From the NCBI GenBank assembly GCA_902801565.1, contig CADCIX010000020.1, forward strand, positions 1 through 38,559: a DNA stretch of 38,559 nucleotides, given 5' to 3'. This stretch comes from an uncultured Veillonellaceae bacterium (GTDB lineage Bacteria > Bacillota > Negativicutes > Selenomonadales > Selenomonadaceae). This document shows positions 8,360 through 16,144 of the stretch, in pieces. How positions within the stretch are numbered: the stretch's first letter is position 1; each line of letters opens with the position of its first letter. The position numbers and the translations under genes are program-made. The notes under the pieces were generated by a model. The model did not search any database. It was not told where the DNA came from and worked only from the letters and a program-made list of their open reading frames with translations.

Positions 8360-9011
8360 ACGACCGCGGGAAAAGCTCATGGCAGACGGGGCGGCCTGCC
8401 TGAGCAATGTGGAGCTTCTCGCAATCCTTTTGCGCACGGGAACGAAGGAACACTCGGTATTGCGGGTAGCGGAGCAGGTGCTCGCCCGTTACAAGGATGT
8501 GGGCATCACGGCGATGATGAACATGTCGGTGGCGGAGCTTTCCAGTGTCCAGGGCATCGGGGCGGTCAAGGCTGCCACGATCCTGGCGGCGGTGGAGCTC
8601 GGGCGAAGGCTCAGCCAGAAGGCGGCGGAAAAGGTGGAAATCGTGCATGGGCCGGAGGATGTTGCCCATTATGCCATGCCGCGGTTCCGTTTCGAGCAGA
8701 AGGAGCATTTTGCCGTGATGCTGCTGAATACCAAGAACCACATCTTGGGGCTTACGGATGTCTCCGTGGGAAGTCTCTCGGCCTCCATCGTGCATCCGAG
8801 AGAGGTATTCCAGACAGCACTTCGGTATGCGGCGGCGGCCATGATTCTCATCCACAACCATCCAAGCGGGGATCCAAGCCCCAGCAGGGAGGACATCAAT
8901 GTGACCCAGCGTTTGGTCAAGGCAGGCAAGATCATGGACATTCCGGTGCTGGACCATATCATTCTGGGGGACAACCGGTTCGTCAGCATAAAAGAAAAGG
9001 GCCTGTTGTAA
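8325..9011 (+). CDS. radC: RadC-like JAB1/MPN domain protein
   Basis: A 228-residue UPF0758 protein. The N-terminal helix-hairpin-helix region (ELSSVQGIGAVKAATILAA, about 71-89) resembles DNA-binding repair folds. The C-terminal MPN domain carries an intact JAMM metal motif, HNHPSGDPSPSRED (His177, His179, Asp190), so metalloprotease-like chemistry is possible. Its historical role in repair is unproven. Start: ATG with AGGAG 9 nt upstream, inside the end of maf. No plus-strand intrinsic terminator follows; the hairpin at 9035-9060 is oriented for minus-strand transcripts. Confidence 0.92.
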   Translation: MAIMVRDLPIDERPREKLMADGAACLSNVELLAILLRTGTKEHSVLRVAEQVLARYKDVGITAMMNMSVAELSSVQGIGAVKAATILAAVELGRRLSQKAAEKVEIVHGPEDVAHYAMPRFRFEQKEHFAVMLLNTKNHILGLTDVSVGSLSASIVHPREVFQTALRYAAAAMILIHNHPSGDPSPSREDINVTQRLVKAGKIMDIPVLDHIILGDNRFVSIKEKGLL

Positions 9012-9029
9012 GAGCTTATACGTGGACAC

Positions 9030-9060
9030 AAAAAGCGCCCCAGAAACAGTCCTGGGGCAC
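9030..9060 (-). terminator. Intrinsic terminator for a minus-strand transcript
   Basis: Read on the minus strand, GTGCCCCAG pairs with CTGGGGCGC (9 bp with one G-T) across GACTGTTT and is followed by TTTTTGTGT. On the plus strand the T tract is on the wrong side. The only sensible transcript it could end is the antisense RNA starting near 9300. Confidence 0.7.
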
Positions 9061-9070
9061 TGGAGAGCAA

Positions 9071-9099
9071 TTGCAATTGTTTCCCTGTAATGATATACT
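9071..9099 (+). promoter_or_regulatory. Promoter of the small toxin gene
   Basis: TTGCAA (9071-9076) - 17 bp - TATACT (9094-9099). Transcription from about 9106 would give an mRNA of about 155 nt with a folded leader: CACCG (9109-9113) can pair with CGGTG (9146-9150), covering the ribosome site, and CGCCCT/AGGGCG forms an inner hairpin (9131-9147). Confidence 0.65.
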
Positions 9100-9155
9100 G
9101 TCTCTTGGCACCGTAAAAGCGGGTTGTCTTCGCCCTGAAGAAGGGCGGTGGGAGC

Positions 9156-9227
9156 ATGACGATGTACGAGAAGCTTTCTCTTTTGATTGCGTTATTTACA
9201 CTGATTGCCACCATCATAAAGAAGTAG
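9156..9227 (+). CDS. Putative holin-like type I toxin (23 residues)
   Basis: A very small protein beginning MTMYEKLSLLIALFT and ending in two lysines: a single hydrophobic helix with the pattern MxxYExLSLxIAxxTLI typical of the putative holin-like toxin family (PF16935-like) of Bacillota. Such peptides insert in the membrane and are held off by an antisense RNA. Supporting context: own promoter, a leader able to hide the ribosome site GGTGGGAG, a strong terminator starting at the stop codon, and a convergent antisense promoter. The second ATG (two codons in, 7 nt from GGGAG) could be the real start. Toxicity is inferred. Confidence 0.72.
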   Translation: MTMYEKLSLLIALFTLIATIIKK

Positions 9228-9263
9228 CCCGCCTTTAGCTGGGAACTCTAGGCGGGCTTTTAT
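9226..9263 (+). terminator. Terminator of the toxin mRNA
   Basis: AGCCCGCCT (9226-9234) pairs perfectly with AGGCGGGCT (9250-9258) around a 15-nt loop and runs into TTTAT. The stem begins within the toxin stop codon, as is common for type I toxin mRNAs. The convergent antisense RNA would be complementary to it. Confidence 0.82.
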
Positions 9264-9306
9264 AGAACGCAAAAAGGGCGAACCGCTAGGCGGTGCCTTT
9301 GATATA

Positions 9307-9335
9307 ATTGTATAACAGGAGAGAAGAAATTGCAA
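9307..9335 (-). promoter_or_regulatory. Promoter for the antisense RNA
   Basis: On the minus strand TTGCAA (9330-9335) - 17 bp - TACAAT (9307-9312), directing transcription leftward toward the toxin gene. The -35 is identical to that of the toxin promoter. Confidence 0.55.
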
Positions 9336-9374
9336 GTATGGACGAATGAAATGGCTTGCATAGAGATACGGCTC

Positions 9375-9403
9375 TTGACAATACGCTTCGTCCATTCTAT
9401 AAT
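9375..9403 (+). promoter_or_regulatory. Promoter of thrS
   Basis: Consensus sigma-A-type promoter: TTGACA (9375-9380) - 17 bp - TATAAT (9398-9403), giving a start near 9410 and a leader of almost 300 nt that contains the T-box. Confidence 0.9.
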
Positions 9404-9409
9404 TGATGC

Positions 9410-9685
9410 GATTAATAGCGATGAGGAAGACACGGCAATGGGGACGTGGCTCAAAAGAGAGAGGCGGGGAGCTGGAAACGCCTTGGGCTGACCTCCATGG
9501 CTACCACTTCCGAGCAGCATGGCGGTCAAAAGCCGTGCCGGAGCAATCTCCGTTATCAAGTGCGGAACTGTGAAGAAATAAATCTTTTATGGAGAAACAG
9601 TTCGTAGAGTGGCCGGCATTTTGCCGGCAATCAGGGTGGAACCGCGAAGCAGAGCCTCGTCCCTATTGGGATGGGGCTTTTATTT
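9410..9685 (+). promoter_or_regulatory. Threonine T-box riboswitch leader of thrS
   Basis: tRNA-sensing leader. The conserved T-box core AATCAGGGTGGAACCGCG is at 9629-9646; its UGGA would pair with the acceptor end of uncharged tRNA-Thr. Upstream is a stem III hairpin GCCGGCA/TGCCGGC (9612-9628), and a Stem I region with an ACC threonine codon at 9503-9505 as the likely specifier. The terminator pairs AGCCTCGTCCC (9653-9663) with GGGATGGGGCT (9668-9678), then TTTATTT. When uncharged tRNA-Thr binds, the antiterminator forms and thrS is expressed. Confidence 0.93.
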
Positions 9686-9704
9686 AGTATAGGAGGGTGC
9701 AGAT

Positions 9705-11627
9705 ATGGTAAAGGTTACGCTGAAAGATGGCGCTGTGCGCGAAGTGGAGCAGGGCATGCTGGTCCTGGATTTTGTGAAATCCGTCAGCAACAGCCTGGCA
9801 AAGAAGGTATTGGCTGCGAAGATGGATGGGAAGACGGTGGATCTCACGACTCCCATTACCCAGGACTGCAGCATAGACTTCCTCACCTTTGAGGATGAGG
9901 ATGGCCGCTGGGCCCTCCGTCATACGGCTTCCCATGTGCTGGCGCAGGCTGTGAAGCGGCTCTATAAGGATGCGAATGTCATGCTGGCCATCGGCCCGGC
10001 CATAGAAAACGGCTTCTACTATGACATCGATATGGAAAAGCAGCTCACGGATGCCGATCTGGCAGATATCGAGAAGGAAATGCGGAAGATCGTCAAGGAA
10101 AATCTCAAGCTTGTGCGCAGTGAGGTCAGCCGTGCCGAGGCACTGAAGCTCTTCGAGGAAAAAGGGGAAAAGTACAAGGTAGAGCTCATCAACGATCTGC
10201 CCGAGGATTCTGTGATTTCCCTTTACACCCAGGGGGAGTTTGTGGATCTCTGCGCAGGCCCCCATGTGGTTTCCACGGGGAAGGTCAAGGCCTTGAAGCT
10301 CCAGAGTGTCAATGGTGCCTATTGGCGCGGCAGCGAGAAGAACAAGATGCTCCAGCGCATCTATGGCACGGCCTTTGAGAAGCAGGAAGAACTGGATGCC
10401 TATCTCCACATGCTGGAAGAGGCCGCCAAGCGCGACCATCGCAAGCTGGGGAAGGAGCTTGACCTGTTCAGCCTCCATGAGGAGGGGCCCGGTTTCCCCT
10501 TCTTCCATCCCAATGGCATGGTGATCCGCAATGAGCTCATCAATTACTGGCGTGATGTCCATCGCCGCTATGGCTATCAGGAAATCAAGACGCCCATGAT
10601 TATGAACCGGAAGCTCTGGGAGCAGTCCGGGCACTGGGCCCATTACAAGGAAAACATGTACTTCACCCAGATCGACGAAGAAGATTATGCGGTGAAGCCC
10701 ATGAACTGCCCCGGCGGCATGCTGGTCTACAAGACCCATCAGCACAGCTACCGCGATCTGCCCCTGCGTCTTGGCGAGCTTGGACTGGTGCATCGCCATG
10801 AGCTTTCCGGCGCCCTGCACGGCCTTTTCCGGGTGCGCAATTTTACCCAGGATGATGCCCATCTGTTCCTGACGCCGACCCAGATCGAGGATGAGATACA
10901 GCATACCATCGACCTCTTCGATGAGGTTTACAGCACCTTCCATCTCACCTATACGGCGGAACTTTCCACCCGTCCGGAGGACTCCATGGGTTCCGATGAG
11001 ATCTGGGAGCGCGCAACGTCGGCACTTCAGAATGCACTGGAGCATCGTGGCCTGAAATACATCATCAATGAAGGCGATGGCGCCTTCTACGGCCCGAAGA
11101 TCGATTTCCATCTGCGGGATTCCATCGGGCGTACCTGGCAGTGCGGTACGATCCAGCTGGATATGCTCATGCCGGAGAAGTTTGACCTCACCTATGTGGG
11201 AGAAGATGGCGAAAAACATCGCCCCGTCATGCTGCACCGTGTCGTCTACGGCAGCATCGAGCGCTTCATCGGGATTCTCATCGAGAATTATGCGGGTGCA
11301 TTCCCGACCTGGCTGGCGCCTGTTCAGGCGAAAATCCTGCCCATCACGGACAAGCATATGGATTATGCCTATGAGCTCAAGAAAAAGATGTTTGATCTCG
11401 GTCTCCGTGTTGAGGTGGATGACCGCAACGAGAAGACGGGCTACAAGATCCGCGAGGCGCAGGTGAAGAAGATCCCCTATGCCCTCGTCGTGGGCGACAA
11501 GGAAATGGAAGACGGGACCGTCAATGTCCGAAAATATGGGGAGAAGGACAGCAATACGGTCAAGGTGGAAGACTTCATTGCCGCATTGCAGCAGGAAATC
11601 ACCACGAAAGCAGACCGCAATGTGTGA
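9705..11627 (+). CDS. thrS: Threonyl-tRNA synthetase
   Basis: Class II synthetase charging tRNA-Thr, 640 residues, full length. TGS domain (1-62), editing domain with HTASH (73-77) and DLCAGPH, catalytic core with zinc ligands Cys335 (MNCPGG), His386 (TQDDAH) and His511 (MLHRVVYGS), motif 2 RVRNFTQDDAH (Arg376), and a C-terminal anticodon-binding domain (from about 540, APVQAKILPI). Start ATG follows GGAGG at a good distance. Controlled by the T-box just upstream. No terminator follows; only a T-less hairpin (GACGGG/CCCGTC) at 11646-11662. Confidence 0.98.
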   Translation: MVKVTLKDGAVREVEQGMLVLDFVKSVSNSLAKKVLAAKMDGKTVDLTTPITQDCSIDFLTFEDEDGRWALRHTASHVLAQAVKRLYKDANVMLAIGPAIENGFYYDIDMEKQLTDADLADIEKEMRKIVKENLKLVRSEVSRAEALKLFEEKGEKYKVELINDLPEDSVISLYTQGEFVDLCAGPHVVSTGKVKALKLQSVNGAYWRGSEKNKMLQRIYGTAFEKQEELDAYLHMLEEAAKRDHRKLGKELDLFSLHEEGPGFPFFHPNGMVIRNELINYWRDVHRRYGYQEIKTPMIMNRKLWEQSGHWAHYKENMYFTQIDEEDYAVKPMNCPGGMLVYKTHQHSYRDLPLRLGELGLVHRHELSGALHGLFRVRNFTQDDAHLFLTPTQIEDEIQHTIDLFDEVYSTFHLTYTAELSTRPEDSMGSDEIWERATSALQNALEHRGLKYIINEGDGAFYGPKIDFHLRDSIGRTWQCGTIQLDMLMPEKFDLTYVGEDGEKHRPVMLHRVVYGSIERFIGILIENYAGAFPTWLAPVQAKILPITDKHMDYAYELKKKMFDLGLRVEVDDRNEKTGYKIREAQVKKIPYALVVGDKEMEDGTVNVRKYGEKDSNTVKVEDFIAALQQEITTKADRNV

Positions 11628-11679
11628 GAAGAGGGGTTGCGTTATGACGGGATAAACCCGTCGAAACGACAAGAGGAAT

Positions 11680-11717
11680 ATTTTGCCTTTGGCAAAATCG
11701 GAACAATGCGTTATAAT
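11680..11717 (+). promoter_or_regulatory. Promoter with perfect overlapping dyad, upstream of the amidohydrolase operon
   Basis: TTGGCA (11689-11694) - 17 bp - TATAAT (11712-11717). A perfect 19-bp inverted repeat, ATTTTGCC TTT GGCAAAAT (11680-11698), covers the -35. It matches the element at 7358-7395 in dyad, spacing and most spacer bases (AACAATG-GTT shared). It probably starts the long transcription unit that runs through def, fmt and beyond. Confidence 0.78.
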
Positions 11718-11756
11718 AGGGGCACTTGAGGAAATCAGGTGAAAGGGGCTGCCAAT

Positions 11757-12575
11757 ATGAGGATCATTGATGCTCATCTCCACTTTTGTCCGGATGAGGC
11801 CTATTTCAATAATATTGCCCGGAAAGCCCAGCATGAGAACACGGAAAAGCATCTCATGGAGCAGTACAGGAAGTATGGCATTGTGGGGGGCGTTGTCATG
11901 GGGAATGGGTCCCCTGAGAGCGCCCGCCGCTCCTATCCTGCACCCCTGAAATATTGTGTGGGGCTTGACAATTATGCGATGTTCACATGGGACATCAAGC
12001 GGCAGCTCGTGTTCATGGAAAGTCATTTGCGCCATCCTCACTGTGTCGGCATCAAACTGTATCCGGGCTATGATTCCTTCTATATCTTTGAGGATGCCTT
12101 GTCGCCTCTCTATTCTTTGGCGGCGCGGTTCCATAAGCCCGTGGCAGTGCATATGGGGCTTACAGCCAGCAACAGTGCTCTTTTGAAGTACAGCCATCCC
12201 CTTGTCATGGACGAGGCGGCGACGAAATACCGTCAGGTCCAGTTCGTCATGTGTCATTTCGGCGAGCCCTGGTTTGTGGATGCGGCGGCTGTCGTGGAGA
12301 AAAATCCCAATGTGATGGTGGATCTTTCCGGCATTCTGGAGGGAAAGATTCCGGATTTTGAGCTGTTTCTCAAGAAAAAGCGGTATTATATTGAGCATCT
12401 CAAGGGCTGGCTGGAGTATCTTGACCTCTATGACCGGTTCATGTTCGGGACGGACTGGCCCCTGGCAAATCTGGGGGATTACATCGCGTTTACGAAGGAA
12501 ATCATTCCGGAAAGCGAGTGGAACAAGGTGTTCTTCTCGAATGCCAACCGGATTTACAGGATGTATCAACAATGA
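11757..12575 (+). CDS. Amidohydrolase family protein
   Basis: A 272-residue TIM-barrel metal hydrolase of the amidohydrolase_2 type (PF04909-like). Metal-ligand motifs are complete: DAHLHF (His7, His9), VAVHMG (His132), MCHFGEPW (His167) and FGTDWPL (Asp233). The substrate cannot be deduced. First gene behind the dyad-bearing promoter and 15 bp before def, an unusual partner for the formyl-methionine genes. The ATG with AGGGG 8 nt upstream is chosen over an in-frame GTG six codons earlier. Confidence 0.85.
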   Translation: MRIIDAHLHFCPDEAYFNNIARKAQHENTEKHLMEQYRKYGIVGGVVMGNGSPESARRSYPAPLKYCVGLDNYAMFTWDIKRQLVFMESHLRHPHCVGIKLYPGYDSFYIFEDALSPLYSLAARFHKPVAVHMGLTASNSALLKYSHPLVMDEAATKYRQVQFVMCHFGEPWFVDAAAVVEKNPNVMVDLSGILEGKIPDFELFLKKKRYYIEHLKGWLEYLDLYDRFMFGTDWPLANLGDYIAFTKEIIPESEWNKVFFSNANRIYRMYQQ

Positions 12576-12590
12576 AAGGAAGTTCTGGAA

Positions 12591-13055
12591 ATGTCATTGC
12601 TGGAGATAAAGAAGGCGGGCGCCCCGGTGCTGAAGGAGGTATGCGCTCCTGTCGAACATGTGGACAAGAGGATCCGCACACTTCTGGACGACATGGCGGA
12701 AACCATGTATGAGGCAGAGGGGGTAGGGCTTGCCGCTCCGCAGGTGGGGGAAGCCATCCGCGTGGTGGTGATCGATGTGGGCAAGGGGCTCATCGAGCTC
12801 ATCAACCCTGTGATCACCTTCCGGGAAGGCTCGGCAAAGGATACGGAGGGATGCCTCTCCGTGCCGAATTATTATGGCGAGGTGGAACGTTCTGCCAGGG
12901 TGAAGGTGGAATTCCTGAACCGCCGCGGCAAGAGGCAGCATCTCACGGCAGACGGGCTTTTGGCCCGGTGCATCCAGCATGAGCTTGACCATCTGGAGGG
13001 GCAGCTGTTCATCGACATTGCGGAAAGCCTGCATGAGGGGGAAAGCAAGTCTTGA
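12591..13055 (+). CDS. def: Peptide deformylase
   Basis: Metalloenzyme removing the N-formyl group from nascent proteins; 154 residues. All three motifs are intact: GVGLAAPQ (44-51), EGCLS (86-90, Cys88 metal ligand) and QHELDH (129-134, His130 and His134 ligands, Glu131 catalytic). AAAGGAAG precedes the ATG. Its stop TGA overlaps the TTG start of fmt, so the pair that adds and removes formyl groups is translationally coupled. Confidence 0.97.
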   Translation: MSLLEIKKAGAPVLKEVCAPVEHVDKRIRTLLDDMAETMYEAEGVGLAAPQVGEAIRVVVIDVGKGLIELINPVITFREGSAKDTEGCLSVPNYYGEVERSARVKVEFLNRRGKRQHLTADGLLARCIQHELDHLEGQLFIDIAESLHEGESKS

Positions 13056-13990
13056 AGAAGTTTCGAGTGGTTTTCATGGGAACGCCGGAGTTCGCGGTTC
13101 CCTGCCTCAAAATGCTCTCGAAGCAGACGGAGGTTGTCGGTGTGGTGACCCAGCCCGACAAGCCGCGGGGACGAGGCCAGAAAATGATGGCCTCGCCGGT
13201 GAAGGCCTTTGCGGAAGAGCAGGGGATTCCCGTATATCAGCCTGTGAAGGTCAGGGAAGAGGAATTCATGGAGGTATTGGAGAATCTGAAGCCGGATATC
13301 ATGGTGGTGGTGGCCTTCGGGCAGATCCTGCCACAGAGGATTCTCGACATCCCTGCCCATGGCTGCATCAATGTCCATGCTTCCCTTTTGCCGCGATACC
13401 GCGGTGCTGCTCCCATGCAGTGGAGCATCATCCATGGAGAGAAGAAGACCGGCATCACCACGATGTTCATGGATGCGGGCCTTGATACAGGGGACATGCT
13501 TCTGAAGCAGGAAATCGAGATTTCCGATGATATGACACTGGAGGAGCTCCATGATGCCCTGATGGGCATGGGGGCGGAGGTCCTGCAAAAGACACTGGAG
13601 CAGCTTTCTGACGGTACCCTGAAGCGGGAGCCCCAGATAGATGAGGATTCCAACTATGCGCCGATGATCGGAAAGGAAACGGGACGGATCGACTGGGAAA
13701 AACCGGCAAAAGAGATACACGATCTCGTCCGCGGCCTGAATTCCTGGCCGGGGGCCTATACCTTCCTCAAGGGCAGCAAATACAAGATCTGGCGGACCAG
13801 GGTGCTGGATGAGAGACCGGAGGGTGCGCCGGGGACGGTCTTGCGGGCCGACAAGAGCGGATTTGTGGCAGCAACGGGTGATGGCAGCCTGGAAATCCTG
13901 GAGATGCAGGCACCGGGAGGAAAGAAGATGAAGGCCCGGGATTACCTCTTGGGCCATGGCATCGAGCTTCCGGCAAGATTTGAGCGTTAA
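13052..13990 (+). CDS. fmt: Methionyl-tRNA formyltransferase
   Basis: Transfers formyl from 10-formyl-tetrahydrofolate to initiator Met-tRNA; 312 residues. The N-terminal formyltransferase domain has MGTPEFAVP (9-17), the catalytic Asn107 and His109 in INVHASLLPRYRGAAP, and Asp145 in DAGLDTGD. The C-terminal OB-like domain is present. The TTG start overlaps the def stop (TTGA), preceded by GAGGGG. Confidence 0.97.
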   Translation: MKKFRVVFMGTPEFAVPCLKMLSKQTEVVGVVTQPDKPRGRGQKMMASPVKAFAEEQGIPVYQPVKVREEEFMEVLENLKPDIMVVVAFGQILPQRILDIPAHGCINVHASLLPRYRGAAPMQWSIIHGEKKTGITTMFMDAGLDTGDMLLKQEIEISDDMTLEELHDALMGMGAEVLQKTLEQLSDGTLKREPQIDEDSNYAPMIGKETGRIDWEKPAKEIHDLVRGLNSWPGAYTFLKGSKYKIWRTRVLDERPEGAPGTVLRADKSGFVAATGDGSLEILEMQAPGGKKMKARDYLLGHGIELPARFER

Positions 13991-14017
13991 AATTCACTGG
14001 AAAGGGAGATGGTATTC

Positions 14018-14803
14018 ATGGAAGAAACGCTTCTTCAAAGGCCGAAAAAGCGTCTGCTCATCAGTCTGCTCATCCTGAGTACCTTCTGCCTTGCTGCTGT
14101 ATTCTATGCGGTCTGGCGCATCAGCTATCTTGGGCTCATGGAGCTTTGGCTGGTGCTTCCGGCAGTGGTGGGCATTGTATTCCTGTCCGTCGTGCTGCTG
14201 GCCTTTTTCGGCATTCTCAATCTGGTCCTGGCAATCAAGGGATGGCCTTCCCTACATCTGTTCCAGAAGCAGATGTATACCTTCATCAACATCCTGTTTC
14301 CCACCGTGGTGCGGCTGGGAAGCCTGTTTGGCGTCAATCGCCGCCAGCTGGAAGGGTCTTTCATTGCCGTGAGCAATCTTCTTTTTTCACGGAGGAAGAT
14401 CCGCGTTCCCGCAGAGGAGCTCTTGGTGGTTACACCGCACTGTCTGCAGCTGGCGAGCTGTCCCCACAAGATCACCCGTGACCCGTCGAACTGCAAGCGC
14501 TGCGGCGGTTGCAATATCGGTGACCTCGTAAAGCTGTCGGAGGAGATGGGGTTCCTCTTCTTCGTGGCGACGGGGGGGACGCTGGCGCGCCAGATCATCA
14601 AGCAGAACCGCCCGAAAGCCGTCCTTGCCATCGCCTGCGAGAGGGACCTCATGAGCGGCATCCAGGATGTCTATCCCTTGCCTGCCGTCGGGGTGCTAAA
14701 TATCCGGCCCAACGGTCCGTGTTATAATACAAGGGTGGACATGGAAGAGGTAAAGGCGGAACTGAAGAAAATCGTGATACCGAAAGATGAGGTCAGGGAT
14801 TGA
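14018..14803 (+). CDS. DUF116 membrane protein with cysteine cluster
   Basis: A 261-residue protein with two N-terminal transmembrane segments (about 12-33 and 40-72) and a cytosolic C-terminal DUF116 domain. The domain has a cysteine-rich motif: HCLQLASCPHK...NCKRCGGCNIGD, followed by ACERDL and GPCYNT cysteines, suggesting a metal or iron-sulfur site. Function unknown. It lies between fmt and rsmB with its TGA directly abutting the rsmB ATG. Start ATG chosen for GGGAG 9 nt upstream; another ATG three codons earlier has no spacing for that site. Confidence 0.85.
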   Translation: MEETLLQRPKKRLLISLLILSTFCLAAVFYAVWRISYLGLMELWLVLPAVVGIVFLSVVLLAFFGILNLVLAIKGWPSLHLFQKQMYTFINILFPTVVRLGSLFGVNRRQLEGSFIAVSNLLFSRRKIRVPAEELLVVTPHCLQLASCPHKITRDPSNCKRCGGCNIGDLVKLSEEMGFLFFVATGGTLARQIIKQNRPKAVLAIACERDLMSGIQDVYPLPAVGVLNIRPNGPCYNTRVDMEEVKAELKKIVIPKDEVRD

Positions 14804-16144
14804 ATGGACAAGGCGCGGGAAGTGGCGGCGAAGGTCCTGCAGTCGGTGCATGAGCAGGGGGCATATGCCAATGTGGCACTGGTGCAGGAATTGCGCCGGA
14901 GCAAATTGACAGAGACAGACAGGCGTTTTGCGACGGAATTGTCCTATGGGGCGGTGAAGGCGGGGGAGACACTGGACTGGATCCTGCGCCGCTATGTGAA
15001 TCGTCCCTTGAAAAAGATTCCTCCCATGATACGGGAAATCCTCCGTCTGGGGATATATCAGATCTTTTACATGGACAGGGTGCCCGATTCCGCTGCCTGC
15101 AATGAGTCCGTGGAACTCACGAAGAAATACAGCCATGCAGGCACCGTGAAGTTCGTGAATGCCGTTCTGAGAACCGCAGTGCGGGAGCCGGAAAAGGCGA
15201 AATTCCCGACGGGCAAGGGAAAAGAGACAGAGCATCTGTCCCTGGAATATTGTCATCCACAGTGGATGGTGAAGCGCTGGATCAAGGAATTCGGCTATGA
15301 GGAAGCCAAAGCACTTTGCGCCTTCAATAACGGGCAGCCGGTTCTTTCCCTGCGGGCGAATACCCTGCGGATCAGCCGGGATGCGCTGCTGGAACGCCTG
15401 AAGGCAGAGGGGGTTGAGGTCGTTCCCTCCAGATGGGTGCCGGAAGGAATCCTCTGCACTTCCCATGGTTCCCTGGATGCCCTGGAGTCCTTGCAGCAGG
15501 GAGACTGCCAGGTACAGGATGAAAGCTCCATGCTGGTCGCCCACGTCCTCTCACCGCAGGCGGGAGAGTTCATCATTGATGCCTGCAGCGCCCCCGGAGG
15601 GAAGGCCACCCATATGGCGGCACTCATGGGGAATCAGGGAAGGATTCTCGCCTGTGATATCTACGAGCATAAGATAAAGCGCATAGAAGAGAATGCAAGC
15701 CGTCTTGGCATCCGCATCATCGAGGCCAGCCTCATGGATGCAAGAGAGATCGGGGCGAAGTACAGGGGACAGGCAGACCGCGTGCTGGTGGACGCACCCT
15801 GCTCCGGTCTGGGCGTCCTGCGGCGAAAGCCGGATGCGCGCTGGAACAAGCAGCCGGACCTGCTCAAAGAACTGCCGGAGCTTCAGCTTTCCATCCTTGA
15901 GAGTGCAGCAGAGGCCGTCAAGCCAAATGGCGTATTGGTTTACAGTACCTGCACCATCGAAGGAGAGGAGAACCAGAAGGTCGTGGAAAAGTTCCTTGGG
16001 AAGCACGGAGATTTTTTCTTGGAGGATGCAGGCAGCCTCCTGCCCTGCGGAAGCAGGAAGGAGAAAATGGTGCAGCTTTATCCCCAACGGGATGGCATCG
16101 ATGGCTTTTTCATTGCCCGCATGGGAAGAAAGGGATCGTCTTGA
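14804..16144 (+). CDS. rsmB: 16S rRNA m5C967 methyltransferase RsmB
   Basis: SAM-dependent methylation of C967 in 16S rRNA; 446 residues. NusB-like N-terminal RNA-binding domain (1-about 140), then a Rossmann methyltransferase with the SAM loop DACSAPGGKATHMA, motif IV DAPCSGLG (Cys333) and motif VI YSTCTIEG with the likely nucleophile Cys383. The ATG immediately follows the DUF116 stop; its own stop overlaps rlmN. Confidence 0.95.
   Translation: MDKAREVAAKVLQSVHEQGAYANVALVQELRRSKLTETDRRFATELSYGAVKAGETLDWILRRYVNRPLKKIPPMIREILRLGIYQIFYMDRVPDSAACNESVELTKKYSHAGTVKFVNAVLRTAVREPEKAKFPTGKGKETEHLSLEYCHPQWMVKRWIKEFGYEEAKALCAFNNGQPVLSLRANTLRISRDALLERLKAEGVEVVPSRWVPEGILCTSHGSLDALESLQQGDCQVQDESSMLVAHVLSPQAGEFIIDACSAPGGKATHMAALMGNQGRILACDIYEHKIKRIEENASRLGIRIIEASLMDAREIGAKYRGQADRVLVDAPCSGLGVLRRKPDARWNKQPDLLKELPELQLSILESAAEAVKPNGVLVYSTCTIEGEENQKVVEKFLGKHGDFFLEDAGSLLPCGSRKEKMVQLYPQRDGIDGFFIARMGRKGSS

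Larger units (their letters stand above)
9030..9300 (-). ncRNA. Predicted antisense RNA to the toxin mRNA
   Basis: Inferred transcript of about 270 nt from the minus-strand promoter at 9307-9335 to the minus-strand terminator at 9030-9060. It would be complementary to the whole toxin mRNA, including its terminator, coding region and leader, the arrangement of a convergent type I antitoxin such as the txpA/ratA kind. No other minus-strand gene nearby would use these signals. It may instead end earlier, at the toxin terminator read backwards (followed by ACTTCTTT). Confidence 0.5.

Noticed and set aside
9303..9308. Plus-strand TATAAT as an extra thrS promoter
   Set aside because: No acceptable -35 at the right distance; the consensus promoter at 9375-9403 explains thrS, and this AT-rich patch is better read as the minus-strand antisense promoter.
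11646..11662. GACGGG/CCCGTC hairpin after thrS as a terminator
   Set aside because: The stem is only 6 bp and no T tract follows; termination there is not supported.
9684..12572. 962-codon open frame on the minus strand opposite thrS and the amidohydrolase
   Set aside because: It is codon-aligned with the sense genes, so its stops would correspond to sense TTA, CTA and TCA codons, which are rare in this GC-rich genome. thrS and the amidohydrolase are certain on the plus strand, and the antisense product shows no recognisable motifs.
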